Shown here piece after piece: positions 55,648 through 63,774 of a stretch of DNA of 64,000 bases (position 1 is its first letter; each line of letters starts with the position of its first letter). The position numbers were made by a program, and so were the translations under genes. The notes beneath the pieces were generated by a model. The model had not been told where the DNA came from. It did not search any database and worked only from the letters and a program-made list of their open reading frames with translations. The stretch is from Ramlibacter monticola (GTDB lineage Bacteria > Pseudomonadota > Gammaproteobacteria > Burkholderiales > Burkholderiaceae_C), in assembly GCF_016722785.1 (NCBI RefSeq), contig NZ_JAEQNE010000004.1:248001-312000 (forward strand). Direction: 5' to 3'.

Positions 55648-56637
55648 ATGAGCTCCTACTTGAATATTGCCCTGAACCACTTCGCCGCGATGCAGCGATG
55701 GGTCACCGGGAACGCGGCGGAAGCGACGCTCGACATGAGCAACCTCTCCGTGGAGGTCAAGTGCCGCGGGCGGTACTACCGCATGTATCCCACGTTCCAG
55801 GCGATCGTCCACGGCAGGCTGACACACCTTCCCAACCTGACGGCGGACGCGCGGGGCTTCGGCGGCTGGCGGCCGTACCGGGCGGTCACCCACCCGCATT
55901 CCACCGACAAGGCTCTGTTCAAGGCCCATCTGGCCGAGGCGGGGCTGCGCTCGCCCGCCACCTGGGACGTGCAGCGTGCCACGCCCGACCACGACTACGT
56001 TCTCAAGGCCCGCAGGGGTTCTTTCGGACAGGGGCTTCATGGGCCATTTCGGGCGAATGCGCCGGTTCCGCAAGGAATCGAGATCGCCAGGGACGGCGGG
56101 TTCTTCGCAGAGCAGTTCGTCCCGGGGCGGATGCTGAAGGTCTGGTACTGGGGCGCCCGCCCCTTCTTCGCCCACATGCAGGAGTTCCCCGCGATCTTGG
56201 GCGACGGACGCAACACCGTAGAGGCTCTGCTCCGGGCCAGAATCGCTGCCGCGCAATCGAGTTGGGGCAACTTCGCGCAGAAGCCCGTCGTGATGGCGTG
56301 CCTCGCGTTCCAGGGCATCGGGCCGCAAGACGTACTCGAGGGGGGCCGCTCGGCCTGGTTCGACTACAGGTACGGGCAGCTCTATCCCACCTCCTTCGGG
56401 GCCACTCCGGTGAGCGACAACCAGATCGACCCTCTCGCGCAACTCACGGGCACGCAACTGCTGGATCAAGGCCGCGCCCTCGCGCGCCTGCTGCAGCAGG
56501 CCTTCCCGGCGCCCCTCCTGATCACGGTGGACGGCATCCTCGACCGCGAAGGAAGGATCTGGTGGCTGGAAATGAACACCAACTCCCTCGTGCCTCCCGA
56601 AGCCTATGAAGTGATGTTCGCGGATCTGTTCGGGTAG
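55648..56637 (+). CDS. ATP-grasp-like protein of unknown function
   Basis: 329 residues, no signal peptide. Signs of an ATP-grasp fold: nucleotide-binding Lys in 'YVLKARRGSFGQGL' (about residue 114), 'FFAEQFVPGRMLKVW' (the acidic-to-adenine loop), 'GDGRNTVEALL' as in cyanophycin synthetase ATP-grasp domains, and the metal-binding end 'TVDGILDREGRIWWLEMNTN' with D, E and N in the expected order. It probably ligates a carboxylate to an amine or thiol with ATP. The substrate is unknown. The gene stands alone after the IS66 remnant; a terminator follows. Confidence 0.65.
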   Translation: MSSYLNIALNHFAAMQRWVTGNAAEATLDMSNLSVEVKCRGRYYRMYPTFQAIVHGRLTHLPNLTADARGFGGWRPYRAVTHPHSTDKALFKAHLAEAGLRSPATWDVQRATPDHDYVLKARRGSFGQGLHGPFRANAPVPQGIEIARDGGFFAEQFVPGRMLKVWYWGARPFFAHMQEFPAILGDGRNTVEALLRARIAAAQSSWGNFAQKPVVMACLAFQGIGPQDVLEGGRSAWFDYRYGQLYPTSFGATPVSDNQIDPLAQLTGTQLLDQGRALARLLQQAFPAPLLITVDGILDREGRIWWLEMNTNSLVPPEAYEVMFADLFG

Positions 56638-56651
56638 CCCACGCGAGGTCC

Positions 56652-56696
56652 GCCCGGCGGGAGCTTCTCCAAGGAGGCGTCTCGCCGGGCCGTTTT
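56652..56696 (+). terminator. probable terminator of the ATP-grasp gene
   Basis: GCCCGGCG (56652-56659) pairs perfectly with CGCCGGGC (56683-56690), enclosing a 23-nt loop with a small inner hairpin, and CG-TTTT follows. It lies 15 bp after the stop codon. The T-run is short, so efficiency is uncertain. Confidence 0.5.
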
Positions 56697-56740
56697 CCCG
56701 CCAGCCTGTCCGTCCAAGGGCTGGAGGGAGGCTCGAGATC

Positions 56741-57490
56741 TCAGCGCAGCGCGACCGGCTTCACCGTGAGCCGGTACGTGACGTCCACCTCCCACGGCAG
56801 CACCTGGAAGTTCGTCGGCGCGTAATAGCACCCCGCCGAAGCGCCCCCGAATCGCAGCGTGTGCTGCCCCGGCACCAGCGGCGCGACCAGCGCGAAGTAG
56901 CCGTCGCTGATCGCGGGCGAATAGACCGTCGCCGCCGGCACGTTCGAGTCGTTCGATGGCACGGTGATGTCGAACACAACGGACTTCACGCGCAAGGTAT
57001 TCAGCACGCGCGCAGCCACCGGAACGCCGTCGATCTCCAGCCGCAATTGCGAAACGGCATCCATGCATCCCACGGCCTCCGCCCTGAGTTCCGCCGCGGC
57101 CTGCGAAGCGACGTTGTAGTCGAGGAAGTTGATCAGCGGCAGCAGCAGCGCCTTGCCCTCGGGAAGCGTGCAGGCGCGCGTGACGGAACCGCTGCCGACG
57201 GTTCCCATGAGGAACCACACCGGGCCATGCTGCATGAAGCTGCAGGCCGCACCCGTGGCGTCCGCCAGCGGGTTGGCGGATTGCGGGCTGGCCATCACGT
57301 ACTGCCACCACTCCGCCGACCATTCGGCCATGGAGCGGCCCTCCACCACGGCATTGGCCGCGTACAGCGCGTGCGGCCTCGCCAGGTTGCCTCCGGCGGC
57401 CTGGTTCTGGGCGAGTGCCGTTGCGCCGCCGATCGAGCATGCGAGTGCGGCCGCCGCGACGACCACGCGCCTGGTGCTTGTGCTTGTCAT
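56741..57490 (-). CDS. secreted protein of unknown function with AEWSAEWWQ motif
   Basis: 249 residues from the ATG at 57490 with GGAGGATCCC directly upstream. Signal peptide to about residue 28 (ALAQNQ). 'SMAEWSAEWWQYVMASPQSA', 'GPVWFLMGTVG', 'RACTLPEGKALLLPLINFLD' are blocks that recur in an uncharacterised family of exported bacterial proteins. Four to five Cys suggest disulfides; the C-terminal half is beta-rich ('LVPGQHTLRFGG', 'VDVTYRLTVKPV'). Monocistronic, convergent with the ATP-grasp gene. No function can be assigned. Confidence 0.8.
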   Translation of the reverse strand: MTSTSTRRVVVAAAALACSIGGATALAQNQAAGGNLARPHALYAANAVVEGRSMAEWSAEWWQYVMASPQSANPLADATGAACSFMQHGPVWFLMGTVGSGSVTRACTLPEGKALLLPLINFLDYNVASQAAAELRAEAVGCMDAVSQLRLEIDGVPVAARVLNTLRVKSVVFDITVPSNDSNVPAATVYSPAISDGYFALVAPLVPGQHTLRFGGASAGCYYAPTNFQVLPWEVDVTYRLTVKPVALR

Positions 57491-57849
57491 GGGATCCTCC
57501 TGGTCGGTGCTTCTTTCCGCATCCACCGCGGACGCGGCGCAATGAAGAGTGGTGCGGCAGGGGAGTCCGGATTTGCGCTCCCGCAAGAACGTGGCGGTCG
57601 TCCGGACGGACGGTTGCCGCGCCGGCCGGCTTCAAGGCAGCGGGATGCCCGTGAACGTCTTGCTTCCCACCACCGTGCCCGTGAACGCGGGCTTCCCACT
57701 ACCGGCTTCGCCGGACGCCGGTCCGGCCCGCACGGAGGCGCCGTTCTTGCGGGGCATCAACTTCGGCCGCGCGGCCGCGACCATAGTGGAACCGGGCCCG
57801 GCGTTCCGGACCCGCGTGCAATGCATCGATCAACGAACCGGGAGATCCC
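57491..57849. other. 359-bp intergenic region with one doubtful small ORF
   Basis: Lies between divergent genes, so it should hold two promoters; none could be fixed. A minus-strand frame 57632-57826 (64 codons, with an inner ATG giving 'MPRKNGASVRAGPASGEAG...') has GC-rich third positions but no ribosome site or recognisable relative; it may be chance. Confidence 0.3.
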
Positions 57850-58155
57850 ATGAAGCGACTGCTCTTCACACTGGCGGCGGCGATCCTGCTGGCCGGCAGC
57901 GCGTTCGCGGCGGGTCCCGGCGAGGACAAGGCGGCGCCCAGCACGACCGCCACCTCCGCCGAGAAGGCCAGCGCCAAGGCTGCGCGCAAGGCGGACGGCA
58001 AGACGGTCGCCCAGGCCTCGCAACCCGGCGACGACCGGCCCGCGAGCGCCTCGAAGAAGGCCAGCAAGTCCGAACGCCAGGCGGCGGCGGCCCAGCGCAA
58101 GACCGAAGGCGCGAAGGTCTCCAGGCAGCCGAAGGAGGCGACCGGCCCGAACTGA
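57850..58155 (+). CDS. small exported Ala/Lys-rich protein
   Basis: 101 residues with GGGAG before the ATG. Signal peptide to about residue 20 (MKRLLFTLAAAILLAGSAFA); the mature part is low-complexity, rich in Ala, Lys, Ser and Gln (e.g. 'EKASAKAARKADGKT'), reminiscent of histone-H1-like or disordered periplasmic proteins. Highly basic. No known domain. Confidence 0.7.
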   Translation: MKRLLFTLAAAILLAGSAFAAGPGEDKAAPSTTATSAEKASAKAARKADGKTVAQASQPGDDRPASASKKASKSERQAAAAQRKTEGAKVSRQPKEATGPN

Positions 58156-58182
58156 GGCGCACGCGCGCATGGGCGCTGCTTG

Positions 58183-58207
58183 ATGCGCAGCAAGGTACCC
58201 TGCGCAT
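58183..58207. repeat. 8-bp inverted repeat between two small genes
   Basis: ATGCGCAG (58183-58190) and CTGCGCAT (58200-58207), 9-nt spacer. No T-run; could be an RNA hairpin or protein site in the 94-bp gap. Confidence 0.4.
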
Positions 58208-58249
58208 GACGGCCTATCTTGAAGGTGTCACCATCGCAAGGAGTGGGTC

Positions 58250-58465
58250 ATGCGCAGGTTCGACCGGGAAAACATGGGCGCAGTGGACCAGTGGCTGCGG
58301 CTTGCCACCGGATTCGTGCTGCTGTTGCTGGCGGCCACGCACCTCATCGGCCCCTGGGGCTACATCGGCCTGCTGCCCATGGCGACGGCCATGTTCCGTT
58401 GTTGCCCGCTGTACCACGCGCTGGGCATCCACACGGGGCGTCGGCACCATCACCACCGGCACTAG
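58250..58465 (+). CDS. DUF2892 small inner-membrane protein
   Basis: 71 residues with AAGGAGTGGGTC before the ATG. 'NMGAVDQWLRLATGFVLLLLA' plus a second hydrophobic segment 'WGYIGLLPMATAMF' and the CCPLY motif are typical of the YgaP-type DUF2892 family, small two-helix membrane proteins often fused to rhodanese domains. The C-terminal run of His (GRRHHHHRH) is unusual and could bind metal. Confidence 0.85.
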   Translation: MRRFDRENMGAVDQWLRLATGFVLLLLAATHLIGPWGYIGLLPMATAMFRCCPLYHALGIHTGRRHHHHRH

Positions 58466-58491
58466 CGTGGGCCCGGCCCGCGCCCGGCGGA

Positions 58492-58641
58492 TCAGGGCGC
58501 GTTCGCGTAGCGGTAGGTCTGGCATGCGCTGCTGGCTTCGACAGCGCAGGGAGAGTTGCTGCTGGCCGGCACGGCGGCGGCGGCGCAGCCAGCCAGGTCC
58601 AGCAGCACGGCCAAGGTGGCCGCGGCCAAGGCGATCTTCAT
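58492..58641 (-). CDS. tiny lipoprotein A (49 residues)
   Basis: ATG at 58641 to TGA at 58492. Signal with lipobox LAGC (Cys about residue 19). The mature ~30 residues carry the pattern C-x7-C-Q-x2-RY ('PCAVEASSACQTYRY'), the same as in the neighbouring lipoprotein B, so the two are paralogues. Too small for most gene callers. Function unknown. Confidence 0.65.
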   Translation of the reverse strand: MKIALAAATLAVLLDLAGCAAAAVPASSNSPCAVEASSACQTYRYANAP

Positions 58642-58683
58642 GTTGTGTTTCCTTCGATGCGGCGCCCGGCAGTCCTCCGGGGG

Positions 58684-58815
58684 CTACCGGGTGCCGGTGT
58701 AGCGCTCCATCTGGCACTGGGTGCTGTGGGGCGTGGCCGTGCACGGGTCCGGAGGCTGCATGTCGGCGCACGCGGCCAGCGCGAGAAGAAGAACGAGACT
58801 GGAGATCCTTCGCAT
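58684..58815 (-). CDS. tiny lipoprotein B (43 residues)
   Basis: ATG at 58815 with AGGGGGG upstream. Signal and lipobox LAAC (Cys about residue 16); mature part has 'PCTATPHSTQCQMERY', the C-x7-C-Q-x2-RY pattern shared with lipoprotein A 42 bp downstream. Likely a tandem duplication of a small outer-membrane-anchored peptide. Confidence 0.65.
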   Translation of the reverse strand: MRRISSLVLLLALAACADMQPPDPCTATPHSTQCQMERYTGTR

Positions 58816-59012
58816 GGGAGCCCCCCTTTCGCAAGCGGTGCCATGATGCGACGCGCCGGGCCTGGCCTGCGAGCGCCGGGCCAACCTCCCTGCCGCCATC
58901 AGGGTCGGAAGGGGTCCGGCCCCGCGAAGGGGCGCGGCGGGTGGCCCGCAACGGGCGCGGCGGGGGCGGGCCCATTAAAGTCGAAGCCTGACATGCGGCA
59001 AGGCAAGTCGAA

Positions 59013-60152
59013 ATGACGCGAGCGATCACGACGACCCTGGAAACCCCGGCGCTGCTGCTGGACGAGGCGCGCATGGAGCGCAACATCGAGCGCATGCGCC
59101 GGCAGGTGCAGCGGCTGGGCGTGGCCTTCCGCCCGCACGTGAAGACCTGCAAGTGCCTCGACGTGGCGCGCCGCATCATGACCAGCCCGGAGGGGCCGAT
59201 CACCGTATCGACGCTGCTGGAGGCCGACTACTTCGCCGAGCGCGGCGTCAAGGACATCCTGTACGCCGTGGTCATCGCGCCGAACAAGATGGACCACGTG
59301 CTGGCCTTGCAGGCGCGTGGCGCGCGCATGTCCATCATCCTCGACAGCGTCGAGTCGGCGCTCGGAGTCGGCCAGCGCCTGGCTGGCGGGTCGTCGGGTG
59401 TCCGCGTGCTGATCGAGGTGGACTCGGACGGCCATCGCTCGGGTGTGAAGCCCGACTCGCCGGACTTGCTGGCGGTCGCCCGCGCACTCGCCGAAGGCGG
59501 CGTGGAGGTCGGCGGCGTGATGACGCATGCCGGCGCCTCCTACGAGTGCCGCAGCCCCGAGGCGCTGCGCGCCATGGCGGAACAGGAGCGCGCCGCCGTC
59601 GTGCTCGCCGCGCAGCGCCTGCGCGGTGCGGGCTTCGCCTGTCCGGTGGTGAGTGTCGGCTCGACCCCGACCGCGCTCTTCGCGCAGCACCTGGAGGGCG
59701 TGACCGAACTGCGCGCGGGCGTCTACGTGTTCTTCGACCTGGTGATGGCCGGCATCGGCGTCTGCGCCGTCGACGACATCGCCCTGTCGGTGCTGGCCAC
59801 GGTGATCGGCCACCAGCGCGAGAAGGGCTGGACGCTGCTGGACGCCGGCTGGATGGCGATGTCGCGCGACCGCGGCACCGCGGGCCAGCCGGTGGACCAG
59901 GGCTACGGCCTCGTGTGCGACCTCGAAGGGCGACCTTTGGGCGACTACATCCTGGTGGGCGCGAACCAGGAGCACGGCATCATGGCCCGCCGCTCCGGCG
60001 CCGGCTCCGATCCGCTGGAACTGCCGGTTGGCCGGCAGGTCCGCATCTTCCCCAACCACGCCTGCTCCACGGCGGCGCAGTTCGGCGCCTACGAAGTCGT
60101 CGACGCGAAGGGGCAGGTGAAGGGCCGCTGGCAGCGCTTCAACGGCTGGTAG
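59013..60152 (+). CDS. DSD1-type PLP enzyme (D-threonine aldolase / D-serine dehydratase-like)
   Basis: 379 residues. Alanine-racemase-like N-terminal barrel with the PLP Lys in 'RPHVKTCK' (about residue 48), 'EVDSDGHRSGV', 'GVMTHAGASYECRS', 'VSVGSTPTA' phosphate loop; C-terminal domain with the metal-binding 'PNHACSTAAQF' (His and Cys, about residue 350) of the eukaryotic-type D-serine dehydratase/low-specificity D-threonine aldolase family. It should degrade D-amino acids with a divalent metal. Stands alone. Confidence 0.92.
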   Translation: MTRAITTTLETPALLLDEARMERNIERMRRQVQRLGVAFRPHVKTCKCLDVARRIMTSPEGPITVSTLLEADYFAERGVKDILYAVVIAPNKMDHVLALQARGARMSIILDSVESALGVGQRLAGGSSGVRVLIEVDSDGHRSGVKPDSPDLLAVARALAEGGVEVGGVMTHAGASYECRSPEALRAMAEQERAAVVLAAQRLRGAGFACPVVSVGSTPTALFAQHLEGVTELRAGVYVFFDLVMAGIGVCAVDDIALSVLATVIGHQREKGWTLLDAGWMAMSRDRGTAGQPVDQGYGLVCDLEGRPLGDYILVGANQEHGIMARRSGAGSDPLELPVGRQVRIFPNHACSTAAQFGAYEVVDAKGQVKGRWQRFNGW

Positions 60153-60256
60153 GCTGGCTCATCGGCCGCTCCAGCGAGAGCAGCTCGGCGTCCCGCGCGT
60201 GGCAGGACACCATCCGGAGATGCAGGAGCGGCTCGAGCGCTGCTGGAGCCGGCGCA

Positions 60257-61506
60257 TCAGGGCCTCGGCCCGTTGATCGCCGGCGCCTGCACCCCTCCGC
60301 CTTGCAGGGCCCCCTGGAGCGGTGTCAGCGCGGAGGTCAGCACGCGCGATCCCGTGAGCTGGCCGCTGCTGTTCAGGTCAGCTCGATCAGCGCGCCGCTG
60401 GTGTCGCGCACCACCCGCACCAGCTGGCCGGCGGCGTTGGTGCCTTGCTGCAGCACCGGCAGGTCCAGCAGGCGCGCCACGGCGCGCGAGGACAGCAACT
60501 GGCCCGTCTGGTCCAGCGTGTGTTCGACGATGTTGCCCGTCGCGTCCACGGTCCGCGTGACCGTCTGCCCCAGCGTGTTGACGGTCTGCGCCAGCACGCC
60601 TCCCGGCTGCAGCGCGGTGTTGGCGATGCTGCCCACCGTGCCGATCGTGTTGTTGGCGATGCCGCCCACCGTGCCCACCGTCTGCGACACCACGCCGCCC
60701 GGCTGCAGCGCATTGTTGGCGAGTCCGCCCACCGTGCCCACGGTCTGCGACACGACCCCGCCGGGCTGCAGCGCCGTGTTGGCGACGTTGCCCACCGTGT
60801 TGACGGTGTTGTCCACCGTCGACAGCAGCCGCTCCACGATCTGCGGGTTGTGATCGAGCAGCCCGATCGTCGTGTTCACGATCTCGCGCACGTTGTCGAG
60901 GCGCACGATCAGCAGCGCGCTCGCCTGCACGCCGTCGATGTCGAGCTCCACCTTCTGGATGCCCGCGTCCACGCCGGCCGTGAGCTTCACGAGGTTGCCC
61001 ACGCGCGCGTCCAGCGACACGTGCGCGGTGAGGTTCTCCACCAGCAGCCGGATCCGGTCGACGGAGACGTTGGGGATGTCCAGCAGCACGTCGGGCGGCG
61101 CATCCCCGACGGGATCGGCAGGACGGAAGCGGCTGGGGACCGGCCCGCGCACCGAGGGCGGCAGGCTGCGGTCCACCTGCGTGACGATGCCTGCATTGCG
61201 GTTGCCGCGGGCGACGGGGGCGGCGCGCGGCGGCGGGGATGCGGAGGCTGCGCGGGCCGGCGGGCGCGCCGCCGCCGTGCCTGCGGCCCTTGGCGCGGTG
61301 GGTGCCGCGGGTGCGGCAGGAGCGGCGGGTGCGGTCGGTGCCACGCCGCTCGCGGCCGTTTGCGGGGCCTGCGCGGCCTGCGTCGGCTGCGGCGTCGCGA
61401 GGCCCTCGGGCCCGGCAGCCCCGCCGGGCTGCGCGCCGGCCCCGAACGCCGTGCACAGCACGGCGAGCAGCGCGGACGAGCGCGCCTTCTCGTTCTTCTG
61501 ATCCAT
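60257..61506 (-). pseudogene. exported repeat protein with probable frameshift near 60375
   Basis: From the ATG at 61506 (AAGGGGAG upstream), a 377-residue frame ends at 60373. It has a signal peptide, a long Ala/Pro-rich stretch (~30-110), a domain 'VLLDIPNVSVDRIRLLVENL' (~140-225) and repeats of 'ALQPGGVVSQTVGTVGG' (~250-310). The end reads DTSGALIELT-stop, but the next frame continues with LNSSGQLTGSRVLTSALTPL and more to a stop at 60257, which completes the same style. One missing base (ACCTG for ACCCTG) would restore a ~417-residue protein. Frameshift in the strain or a sequencing error; the truncated product may still be made. Confidence 0.6.
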
Positions 61507-61824
61507 CACTCTCCCCTTGCGGTGCGACCCGGCACGACGAGCGCTGATGCCATCGCTCGGGCGCCTTGCAATTCGAGGACGGGGGACTTGCGACGGTCAA
61601 CGACGAAAGCCCGTAACAGACTGCGGCCGGGCGGGTAAGACGTGTGTCGCGGTGTGAAGTAACCGCCCGGCGGCTGAGGCACACCGGCCATAAGCTCGGC
61701 AGCCCCATTCCCGGTACGACTGACCTATGTCAGCCGCTGCAACGCACGCCGGCAGGATCATTGGTGCCAGATACTGCGAACGGACACCCCGGCCGCAGCC
61801 TCGGAGCATCAAGGAGTCCACACA
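61507..61824. other. 318-bp divergent intergenic region
   Basis: Between the repeat protein (minus) and a small membrane protein (plus). Holds the CRP/FNR-like dyad at 61720-61733; nothing else is recognisable. Confidence 0.5.
61720..61733. promoter_or_regulatory. CRP/FNR-type dyad CTGAC-N4-GTCAG
   Basis: CTGACCTATGTCAG, perfect 5-bp arms with a 4-nt spacer, same architecture as the dyads at 1180 and 13232. It lies 91 bp upstream of the start at 61825, matching the 96-bp distance before the GspE gene. Confidence 0.4.
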
Positions 61825-62139
61825 ATGGCACGCGCCGCCCACCTCACCTATCCCGCCCCCGTCCTCGCCGGCACCCGCCCCGCCCGCGCCAACCACACGA
61901 TCAGCCGGGCCACCGCCCTCGGGGCTTGCCTGTTCCTGCTGTCGGCAATCGGTTCCGTCCTCGTGCGCGCCGCTGGCCGCGCGCAACTGGCCTGTGCCGG
62001 CTGGGCGGAAAGGCGCCGCGAGCGCGAGGAAGACCGCAAGCTGTGGGAACTGGCGCTGAGCGATTCGCGCGTGATGGCGGATCTCGTGGCCCTGAGCCAG
62101 CAGACGTCGGGTGAAACCGCACGCATCTTCCTGCGGTGA
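61825..62139 (+). CDS. small single-span membrane protein, unknown
   Basis: 104 residues with AAGGAG 9 bp before the ATG. One hydrophobic segment ('ATALGACLFLLSAIGSVLV', about 29-47), then a charged helix ('WAERRREREEDRKLWELALS') likely coiled. No known domain. Its TGA overlaps a GTG-started small ORF, suggesting a coupled pair. Confidence 0.65.
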   Translation: MARAAHLTYPAPVLAGTRPARANHTISRATALGACLFLLSAIGSVLVRAAGRAQLACAGWAERRREREEDRKLWELALSDSRVMADLVALSQQTSGETARIFLR

Positions 62140-62300
62140 TCCCCTTACCCGCCCGCGTCCACAGCTACCTCGTTGGCCTGATCGGGCGGGCGGTCAAGCT
62201 CTTGCCGGCGTCGCTGCGCGGCGCACTGGACGCCTGGTCGCGCCGGGTGGCGCACGAGCGCGCCCTGCGCCGGCAGAACGGCCCGCGCAAGAAGCGCTGA
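62136..62300 (+). CDS. possible small basic protein overlapping the previous gene
   Basis: GTG at 62136 overlaps the upstream stop (GTGA) and opens a 54-residue frame: 'PLPARVHSYLVGLIGRAVKL', then a very basic tail ending 'NGPRKKR'. Basic amphipathic character and coupling support reality; no relatives recognised. Confidence 0.4.
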   Translation: MIPLPARVHSYLVGLIGRAVKLLPASLRGALDAWSRRVAHERALRRQNGPRKKR

Positions 62301-62312
62301 AGCGCTCCGGCC

Positions 62313-62342
62313 AAAAAAAAAGCGGCCGCTCGCGCGGCCGCT
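62313..62342 (-). terminator. intrinsic terminator reading on the minus strand
   Basis: AGCGGCCG (62321-62328) pairs with CGGCCGCT (62335-62342) over a 6-nt loop, and in the minus direction 9 T residues follow (A-run 62313-62321). That is a classic strong terminator, but no minus-strand gene ends here; the plus-strand genes get only the stem. Confidence 0.75.
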
Positions 62343-62491
62343 GGATGCCCTCAGATGGAGGAGGAGGAAGAGGGATCGAAGGGATCTGAGGGGTGAAGTG
62401 ATGGTGCATTCGCGGCCGCGCGATGCCTAGGCCCGAAGGTGCCGTTCGCGCGCTACCCAGGTATCGAGTTGGCCCGGATGGCCGCAGCACA

Positions 62492-63712
62492 ATGGCGGCC
62501 ACGATGGACACGCTCTTCATAAACCAAAACGCCGGTCGCAGCACGTACCCTGGGGAGCTCTCGCGCATCCTGTCCATTGAAGGCGCGCGCGAATGCCGCC
62601 GCTGGCTCTGCGGTTGGGAACTGCTGTCCCCGCGGCCGACGCCGCTGCGCACGCTGCCGGGGCTGGCGGCACGGCTCGGGCTGGCGCAGGTCTGCATCAA
62701 GGACGAATCGGAGCGCTCGCCCCTGGGCAGCTTCAAGGCGCTCGGTGCGCCGGCTGCCCTGCTGAGGCTGGTGCTCGAACGGCTGCCCGAAGCTCGCGCG
62801 CGACCCGAAGACGTGCTGGCGGGGCGCTTTGCCCGTCCGCTGGCCGACCTGGTCGTGACCAGTGCAACCGACGGTAACCACGGGCGCGCCCTGGCGGCGG
62901 CGGCCCGCAGTGCCGGCTGCCGCTGCGTGATCGTGCTGCATGCGCACGTGAGCCCGGAGCGCGAAGAAGCCATCGCCGCCTACGGCGCGCGCATCGTCCG
63001 CATCACCGGCGACTACGACGCATCGGTGCGCGAAGCCGACCGGCTCGCGCGCGAGAACGGCTGGCAGGTCGTCTCCGACACCTCGTACCCGGGCTACGAG
63101 GCGATCCCGCGCGACGTGATGCAGGGCTATGCCGTGATCGCGGACGAACTGCGCGGGCAGCACGAGGGCGAACCGTTCACGCACGTCTTCCTGCAGGGCG
63201 GCGTCGGCGGGCTCGCGGCCGGCATGGCCAGCTATCTGTGGGAGCAGTGGGGCGCGAGCCGTCCGCGCTTGATCGTGGTGGAGCCGCGGCAGGCCGACTG
63301 CCTGCTGCAAAGCGCGCGCGCCGGGGCGCCGGCCCGGGCCAGCGGCAGCGTCGATTCGGTGATGGCGGGTCTCGCCTGCGGCGAAACGTCCCCGTTGGCG
63401 TGGCGCTTCCTGCAGCCGTGCGTCGATGCCTTCATGACGGTCTCCGACGCGCAGGCCGTGGAGGCGATGCGCCACCTGGCCGAGGGCCGGCACGGCGACG
63501 TGCCCATCCTGGCAGGGGAGTCCGGCGCGGCCGGCCTGGCAGCGCTCCTTGCCCTGCACGGCGCGCCCGGGTGGGAAGCGCTCGCCCTCGATGCGCGTTC
63601 GCGCGTGCTGCTGCTGAACACGGAAGGTGCGACGGCGCCGACGCTCTACGCGTCCCTCGCCGGAAGCGATCCGTCCGACGTGCTGCGCCGCCAGGCCGCC
63701 TGGAACCGCTGA
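62492..63712 (+). CDS. dpaL: diaminopropionate ammonia-lyase
   Basis: 406 residues from the ATG at 62492; a second in-frame ATG is four codons later. Fold type II PLP enzyme: 'KDESERSPLGSFKALG' with the PLP Lys (about residue 76), 'TSATDGNHGRALA', 'GGVGGLAAGMA' phosphate loop and 'ETSPLAWRFLQPCVDAF'. It converts 2,3-diaminopropionate (and D-serine in some cases) to pyruvate and ammonia. Proximity to the D-amino acid enzyme at 59013 may be meaningful. Confidence 0.9.
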   Translation: MAATMDTLFINQNAGRSTYPGELSRILSIEGARECRRWLCGWELLSPRPTPLRTLPGLAARLGLAQVCIKDESERSPLGSFKALGAPAALLRLVLERLPEARARPEDVLAGRFARPLADLVVTSATDGNHGRALAAAARSAGCRCVIVLHAHVSPEREEAIAAYGARIVRITGDYDASVREADRLARENGWQVVSDTSYPGYEAIPRDVMQGYAVIADELRGQHEGEPFTHVFLQGGVGGLAAGMASYLWEQWGASRPRLIVVEPRQADCLLQSARAGAPARASGSVDSVMAGLACGETSPLAWRFLQPCVDAFMTVSDAQAVEAMRHLAEGRHGDVPILAGESGAAGLAALLALHGAPGWEALALDARSRVLLLNTEGATAPTLYASLAGSDPSDVLRRQAAWNR

Positions 63713-63774
63713 GCCAGGGACTTGTCCCAGGCGTCCAACCGGCGCAGCATGGACCCCGCACAAGGGAATGCGAC

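Noticed and set aside
61583..61595. TTGCGACGGTCAA as another FNR-like site
   Set aside because: Arms are imperfect and total length is 13, giving the wrong spacing.
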